Source: Lineus longissimus
Lineage: Eukaryota; Nemertea; Pilidiophora; Heteronemertea; Lineidae
Assembly: GCF_910592395.1 (NCBI RefSeq)
Contig: NC_088315.1
Location: forward strand, 1,366,501-1,430,500
Reading direction: 5' to 3'
DNA length: 64,000 bases
Part shown: one piece after another, positions 59,201 to 64,000 of the stretch
Layout: the number at the start of each line of letters is the position of its first letter
How positions within the stretch are numbered: position 1 is the first letter of the stretch
The notes under the pieces: model-generated
What the model saw: the letters and a program-made list of their open reading frames with translations, nothing else
Databases searched by the model: none
What the model was told of the DNA's origin: nothing
Position numbers and translations under genes: made by a program

Positions 59201-62157
59201 ATTGTAACCCAGCTGTCAGAACGATTCGTAGACTGAGATGGGCTATTCCAACCTGCAAGAATAATGAAGACTAAGTCACATTCACCCAACAATATCCAAA
59301 CTGATAAACCAAAGATATGGGGAGCTTGAAATGAACACCACTTTAAATCGGACCAAGAATTAGTAGTCTTTCTTTGTTCTTGACCATACACAGTTTGGCC
59401 GATTGCTTCTAGTGAATGCAAGTTGAATCATAAGCTATACTTACTGAATGAAAGAGATTCAAGTAGCCACACTCATACTGATGATAAGTCTCCCACGACT
59501 TTGATTTGCAGTCTTGAGAACAGAATCGGACATCAGTGCACAGATCACACCTGCAATAAAAGCACAAGTTTGTATTACGACATTGTGTCTTGTGTCTCGG
59601 TTAAACAGTCATATTCTGTGCAAAACAAAAGAAGCCCAACCTAAACTGGAGGCCTGCACAAATCTCTAATATCTTTCAGCAGGGCCATCCTTTATCTGAG
59701 TTTTTGTCTTTATTTGTCTTTGGTAACACATACCACTGTGGCATCTAATGCCAAGCGACTCAGAATCTTACCCTATAGGCGCTAGGATGGGCTTGAAACA
59801 ATGATGACAATGAGTATCGTAATGCGACGGAAGAAGAACCGCAGAGAAGGGTTGCTCAACTATCAATGTGTCTCCTGTCTGTATACTATCAACTGCCTGA
59901 AAATAACAATAAGAAACAACTTCATGAGATCAAGTTGTTAAAAAAAAGTGTGTTTCCTATCCCTTATTGAAGGCCTGAAGAACTAGAGGCAACTTCATCA
60001 GACATAGGTATATTTGATGACCGACTCAACATTTGAATGCAATGGTAGGTACATGTACTGACTTTCCGTTATTCTCGACACAATTATCAGTAGGCCTATC
60101 ATAACTCACCACCAGGTGTCTCCCTTGGTCCTCATTAAACCCCAGCCCCACTGCTCTTGTAGCTTGAGTGATGGTACTGCTTGGTCCATAACTAATAACA
60201 GGAACCTCTGTTGGCATGTTCTTGTCCTCAGGTGGAGCATCGTTTTCTTCCCGTAAAACCTGGTCCAATAATTGTAATACTTCTTTCTTCACAGACTCCT
60301 GTCTTTCAGGAGTGAGCGAGGTCGCAGTGCCAATCGATTCCAATGCTGCCACCAATGCTATAACAAAGTGAAGAGCCATAAGTTGAAACCTGAGCCATTC
60401 TGAAGACAATGATATCAAAGCATCAGAGTACATTTTCTCAGCAATCTGCGAGTGTAAATTGTATTTCTTTGAGGGTGATGAGAACATCCAAATTTCACTG
60501 AGGCTACTAGATGTGCCAAAGTGGGCTGTAGGCCAGCGCCAACATCACCCTCCCTCACCCATAAAGTAGTCATTCAGTTCAAACTGAGCCTGAACGTTGT
60601 CACAGCATTCCAAAAATACCTTCTCTAATGATTCATGTATTGATTTACGTGGATCGATATCAGTTTTGAGAATCATAATGCATAAGTATGGCTACCTTGC
60701 CTTGCCTCTTCAAACTTGTGCAGTTCAATCAGACATTGTCCTTTTCTTTGGTACAACTTGTATTGAAGATGATCAGGATAACTTGCCTCCAGTGCATGAG
60801 CAATATCATCTAAACACATCTACATGAATGAGAGATACAGTCAATGATATCAAGCCGAAACATAAACTGACAACAAACCCCACTCTTTTGACATCTAGCT
60901 GAAGCTGACCCAAGATGGAAAAGGATGCAAGGGGTAAAACAAAAAACTAATTTCTTGACATAACACTGATTTCCAACAATGATTTCTGTATAAAATTCTT
61001 ACAGATAGCTGTCTGAAATGTCTGATAGCATAAGCCCCATATGTCTGATTGCTATTTGTGTTAATGATGTTGTAAAAATCGGGCAACCTCCCAACTGACG
61101 AAGAAGACATCATCACTCAAGCTCATCCACATTACTTTTTATGATGCGATTTGTCTGGGGTATCCAAATTATGTCGACAGGGATATCGGTAAGGGTTTGA
61201 CAATAAGGGCTCTTACTTGATACTCCTGAAGATGAAACAGAGCAGCACTTCTATTGGCAAACCCTAAGCTTTGTTCTTTACCATCGCTTTCTATTGGTGC
61301 ATTCAAGATACTCTGAAAACAGAGATGGAAAAATAACCTCTTTTGATTGAGTAATGAATAACTCTGGAATGGGTTTGAGAAGAATAAGTATGAAAATTGA
61401 ACTAAAATAAATGTAACTAAAGCCACATTTCGAATCCCTACGATTATTCCCAAGACACTTTCATTCATTAGTTCTAATCTTACAATATATGCAATTGCAA
61501 AGGGGGCCTAGATCTACCATATGATTTGGCAAAAGATACCTTGGTATAGGTTTCAACAGCTTGTCTATAGTTCTTCCTCTGGAATTGCTTGTTGCCATCA
61601 GATCTAAGTGTGTGGGATTTTGTGGACCACTTGGTTGACTTCCTCCTGGGTACTTCAGAAAAGTACCCATTCACCCATGGCACCTCTCTGAAAAAAACAA
61701 ATTGGAAAATCAGCCATGTCACTTATGTGGATGCTCTTAATTTGGGCAAAGCAATTAAAACTAATAATAGAACTCCTTCAAAACTTACTGAATGCTCATT
61801 TAAAACCCTGCAGGCTGTTCTCTGCTGGAAAACAAAGTACAGACTCCAGCCCTTGAAATGAGCAATCACTACGTTTTGAAATAGTTCTAATTGCTTTAGG
61901 ATTTGGAGGTGTGCACAGTGAGTGAGTGAGTGATATGGACATGGTCTGTCATGTCATGGTATTAAAGGGGAGTCTTGAAAGAGAAATGTAAATCTACACC
62001 AAGTGGTGACATACTCGACTAATTTTTCCCCCCAACAGGTTGCTACTCTATCTTCATTATCTCTTGAACAAGAAAACGCTTCAAACCAGTCACAAGTTGG
62101 GACATTATCTGTGATTTTATCAAGAAATTTCTGCCAAGGGAGCATTTTGGCCTCCAT
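56232..62157 (-). CDS. SMYD4: SMYD4, SET and MYND domain protein with TPRs
   Basis: Fifteen exons: 62157-62015, 61687-61540, 61312-61217, 60819-60696, 60357-60110, 59896-59772, 59550-59445, 59252-59192, 59038-58896, 58653-58485, 58136-58007, 57826-57637, 57403-57232, 56935-56822 and 56485-56232. They total 2223 nt and encode 740 residues (human 804). An N-terminal TPR region includes FANRSAALFHLQEY. A split SET domain follows, with an inserted MYND zinc finger at 283-322 whose ligands C283, C286, C296, C299, C305, C309, H318 and C322 are all present. SET motifs are NHSC (488-491) and YNCYGP (519-524), then post-SET cysteines C546, C548 and C551. C-terminal helical repeats follow. It is a predicted lysine methyltransferase; family members are linked to muscle and heart development. 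The reading frame could be extended upstream only from GTG (62166); the ATG at 62157 is preferred. Confidence 0.97.
56652..56728. repeat. Dispersed repeat, copy 2
   Basis: It matches 15824-15896 in the same orientation, with a few substitutions and small gaps. It lies in the last intron of SMYD4. Confidence 0.6.
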
Positions 62158-63199
62158 ATCTGTCACCGGTGTAATACTATTTTAGGTATTTCTTTTTTTA
62201 AAACCAAACAAACACTCATCAAAACATATCAATAGGTATAGGCAAATAGTTTTCTTGCTCAAATATCCAATAAAATTGGTGATTATTTAGTAAAGAGGAG
62301 TGAAATCCACTTTTGGTTTGACCATTTCTGTTGCATCACAAATAAACTAAATTTGTTACGCCACCTAGCGCAATCTCCCGGGCGCCGGGTCAAATGTCCA
62401 ATTTACATGCACCCGCTGAAATCGTCAGTAGGTCGAGTGATACTTGGCGGCAAGGATCACCGTTGACGACGCTTGGAGAGTTCACCTAGCGGCGTGAGTA
62501 TCCGGTCGTTTCGCTTCCTGACCTGTTCGCCCCCAGTCGTTTCGCTCCAAATCGAAGTCCTTTCGCACTCGCAACTTCGGAGATGACAGTGTTATTCAAA
62601 AATGGAAAAAGACCAAAAAGTTGGTTCCTGTGCTGGCTGTAGTCCATTCCGCAATTTTATGGAGCTGCCCAGTGCAATGCATTCTCCAAACTCGCACACT
62701 GACGAAACTTGATGATAATCAAGCATATTCTCTCTGCTAGCACTGGCGTCCATGTTGGAAATCCAATGTTTCGGAGAAAATGGCGGCAAATTTAAGCAGG
62801 GGTTCAACGACGTCGTAGATAAATTGGGTTCTGGTCTTGCGCGTGGAGTGTTGAGCGCCTCCAAAATGGTGGACAGCTCGGAGATTTTTCAATCTTTTTG
62901 CGCTTTGGGCGCGTTTTTCTCATCAATGGAGTATTTTTGATCAACATTGTTCAGATAGCGCGATGTAAATAGTTAAAATGTGAATCCCTACAGTTTTCTT
63001 TAGTTGATCAACCGTATATTTCTTTCACAATTTGATTTTGAGTGCCGACATTTTTGTTTCTGCTCGAGTGTGTGTGGTGAAAATGAGAGCGATTTTCAAG
63101 ATTTCTCAACATCTTGGACAAGACTATAGGGCCTAATAGGCCTAGCATAGTCTTTGATTGGTCTTGCCCTGATCCGTTGCTTTTCTTTATTTTATTCAG
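62158..63199. promoter_or_regulatory. Shared upstream region of SMYD4 and the next gene
   Basis: SMYD4 (-) starts at 62157 and the next coding exon (+) at 63203. The part 62340-62900 is GC-richer than its surroundings, with CpG-rich stretches (for example CTCCCGGGCGCCGGGTC near 62376 and GGAGCGAAACGACTGGGGG on the reverse strand near 62550). It is the likely promoter, with an untranslated first exon. A 62-codon frame at 62752-62940 starts with ATG but has no recognisable domain. Confidence 0.5.
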
Positions 63200-63202
63200 G
63201 TG

Positions 63203-63268
63203 ATGGCTTCAGTTGAATGTATTAACACAGTCACAGAACTTACAGAAGTAAAGCAAGAGCCTGAAGAG
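63203..63268 (+). CDS. First coding exon of an unidentified gene running off the window
   Basis: An acceptor (TTTATTCAG) ends at 63199. The exon 63200-63268 begins GTGATGG and ends at a GTAAGA donor. It encodes 22 residues, MASVECINTVTELTEVKQEP and then EE. The VKQEPEE sequence fits a SUMO-site consensus (V-K-Q-E) and is common in the N-termini of zinc-finger and other nuclear proteins. The remainder would lie beyond 64000 or in unrecognised exons. The gene is head-to-head with SMYD4. Identity is unknown. Confidence 0.6.
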
Positions 63269-64000
63269 GTAAGAAAAATTTTCGTCAGATCATTTGTGTT
63301 ACTGTTTCTTTCGTACACGATAGCTTTGCCCTCCTTCCTTGTAGGCCTACATTTCATACCAATATTCGTGATCCATTTCAGTCAAGTAAATTATTGTTCT
63401 CCGACACGGCCTATAGCTTGGTGACTCAATGTGACGCAACACATGTGCCCCCCCCCCCCCCCCAGCTGTCTTCAGACATTTCCCCAAGTCCCCCTGTGCT
63501 GTGGAAGTTGGAGGTTTCTGATCCTGTGGCTGTGATGACTCTGGGTATGCAGCTGTTTGTGATAAACTCATTTCAATGTTTATTGCTCCATCCTTGGTGA
63601 AGGAGAAGGACTTGAGGGACATCCATCTCCAAGCACTCGTCTCATGATGAGAGGCAAGGTCAAACAAAACAATACAGATCATTGTCGAATTCAAAGTGTT
63701 TTTACATGTAAATTACATGTACTCCAGTACCTCGTCCTCCGCAAAAGAAAGCCAACTCATGCTTCAGAGACAATGTAAATGTTCCATCGACACGGTCTAC
63801 TTCTTACATTTACAATACCTAGCAAACTGCTGCACCTCAATGCAGTTTTTTTAGCATAATATTGTCAGAAAGGTTTTCTTATAATCATACAATACAAATT
63901 CAAATTTCAAATTTCAAATACAATACATGAAAATGTCCGGAATGTGATTGCTGATTGCATGAGTTTTTCACTAATAAAACCCTGGGTTGTTTTCAGTTGT
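63269..64000. other. Intron or intergenic sequence at the window end
   Basis: It is probably intron of the gene starting at 63203. It includes a run of 16 C at about 63448-63463. No further exon is recognised. Confidence 0.4.

Noticed and set aside
62158-62166. SMYD4 start at 62166
   Set aside because: The codon is GTG; the first ATG is at 62157.

Overview
This is nuclear DNA from an animal. Genes are split by GT-AG introns, intergenic DNA is AT-rich and full of repeats, and the products include a nicotinic receptor subunit, a Shaw/Kv3 potassium channel and a Ly6 protein. Frequent short motifs such as TAGGCCTA and ACATGTACATGTA, scattered homopolymers, minisatellites, and an IFIT/TTC22-like TPR gene suggest a marine invertebrate. 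A lophotrochozoan such as a mollusc or brachiopod is my best guess, but an ambulacrarian or cephalochordate is not excluded. All exon models were built by hand from splice consensus, reading-frame phase and remembered family sequence; every complete model closes exactly in frame.

Left third (1-26 kb). 1-4.1 kb shows no convincing gene. A damaged tRNA-Pro-like gene carrying an Ala-type anticodon lies at 4.15 kb. A 14-exon minus-strand gene (4777-15337) encodes a 903-residue protein that I cannot name, with two pairs of degenerate EF-hands and a 22-nt micro-exon. Next come a plus-strand TPR protein with a TIR-sized C-terminal domain (16551-19370, one large exon) and a complete 7-exon alpha-type nicotinic acetylcholine receptor-like subunit (20778-26071).

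Middle (26-44 kb). A minus-strand Shaw/Kv3-like channel (28061-31342) has an unusual Leu in its selectivity filter. A 3-exon Ly6/uPAR gene (33821-34957) is followed by a 31-bp minisatellite that contains a long hairpin. Hikeshi lies at 36953-38322 (minus). The stretch 38.3-44.2 kb is a repeat nest: retrotransposon zinc-knuckle and reverse-transcriptase-end remnants, 56-bp and 68-bp minisatellites, and a 596-bp DNA transposon whose 9-bp target duplication can be checked against an uninterrupted copy of the same host repeat.

Right third (44-64 kb) is a compact block of conserved housekeeping genes: METTL15 (+, mitochondrial rRNA methyltransferase), a Phafin-type PH-FYVE protein (-), RNASEK (+), SMYD4 (-), and the first coding exon of an unidentified plus-strand gene running off the end. 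Phafin/RNASEK and SMYD4/last gene are head-to-head pairs with short shared promoter intervals; RNASEK and SMYD4 converge. Phafin (endosome membrane binding) and RNASEK (V-ATPase-associated) both act in the endosomal system, but I see no evidence that the neighbours form one pathway.

The best candidates for something undescribed are the TPR protein with the TIR-like domain (16.5-19.4 kb) and the homopolymer-ended transposon (39,993-40,588).
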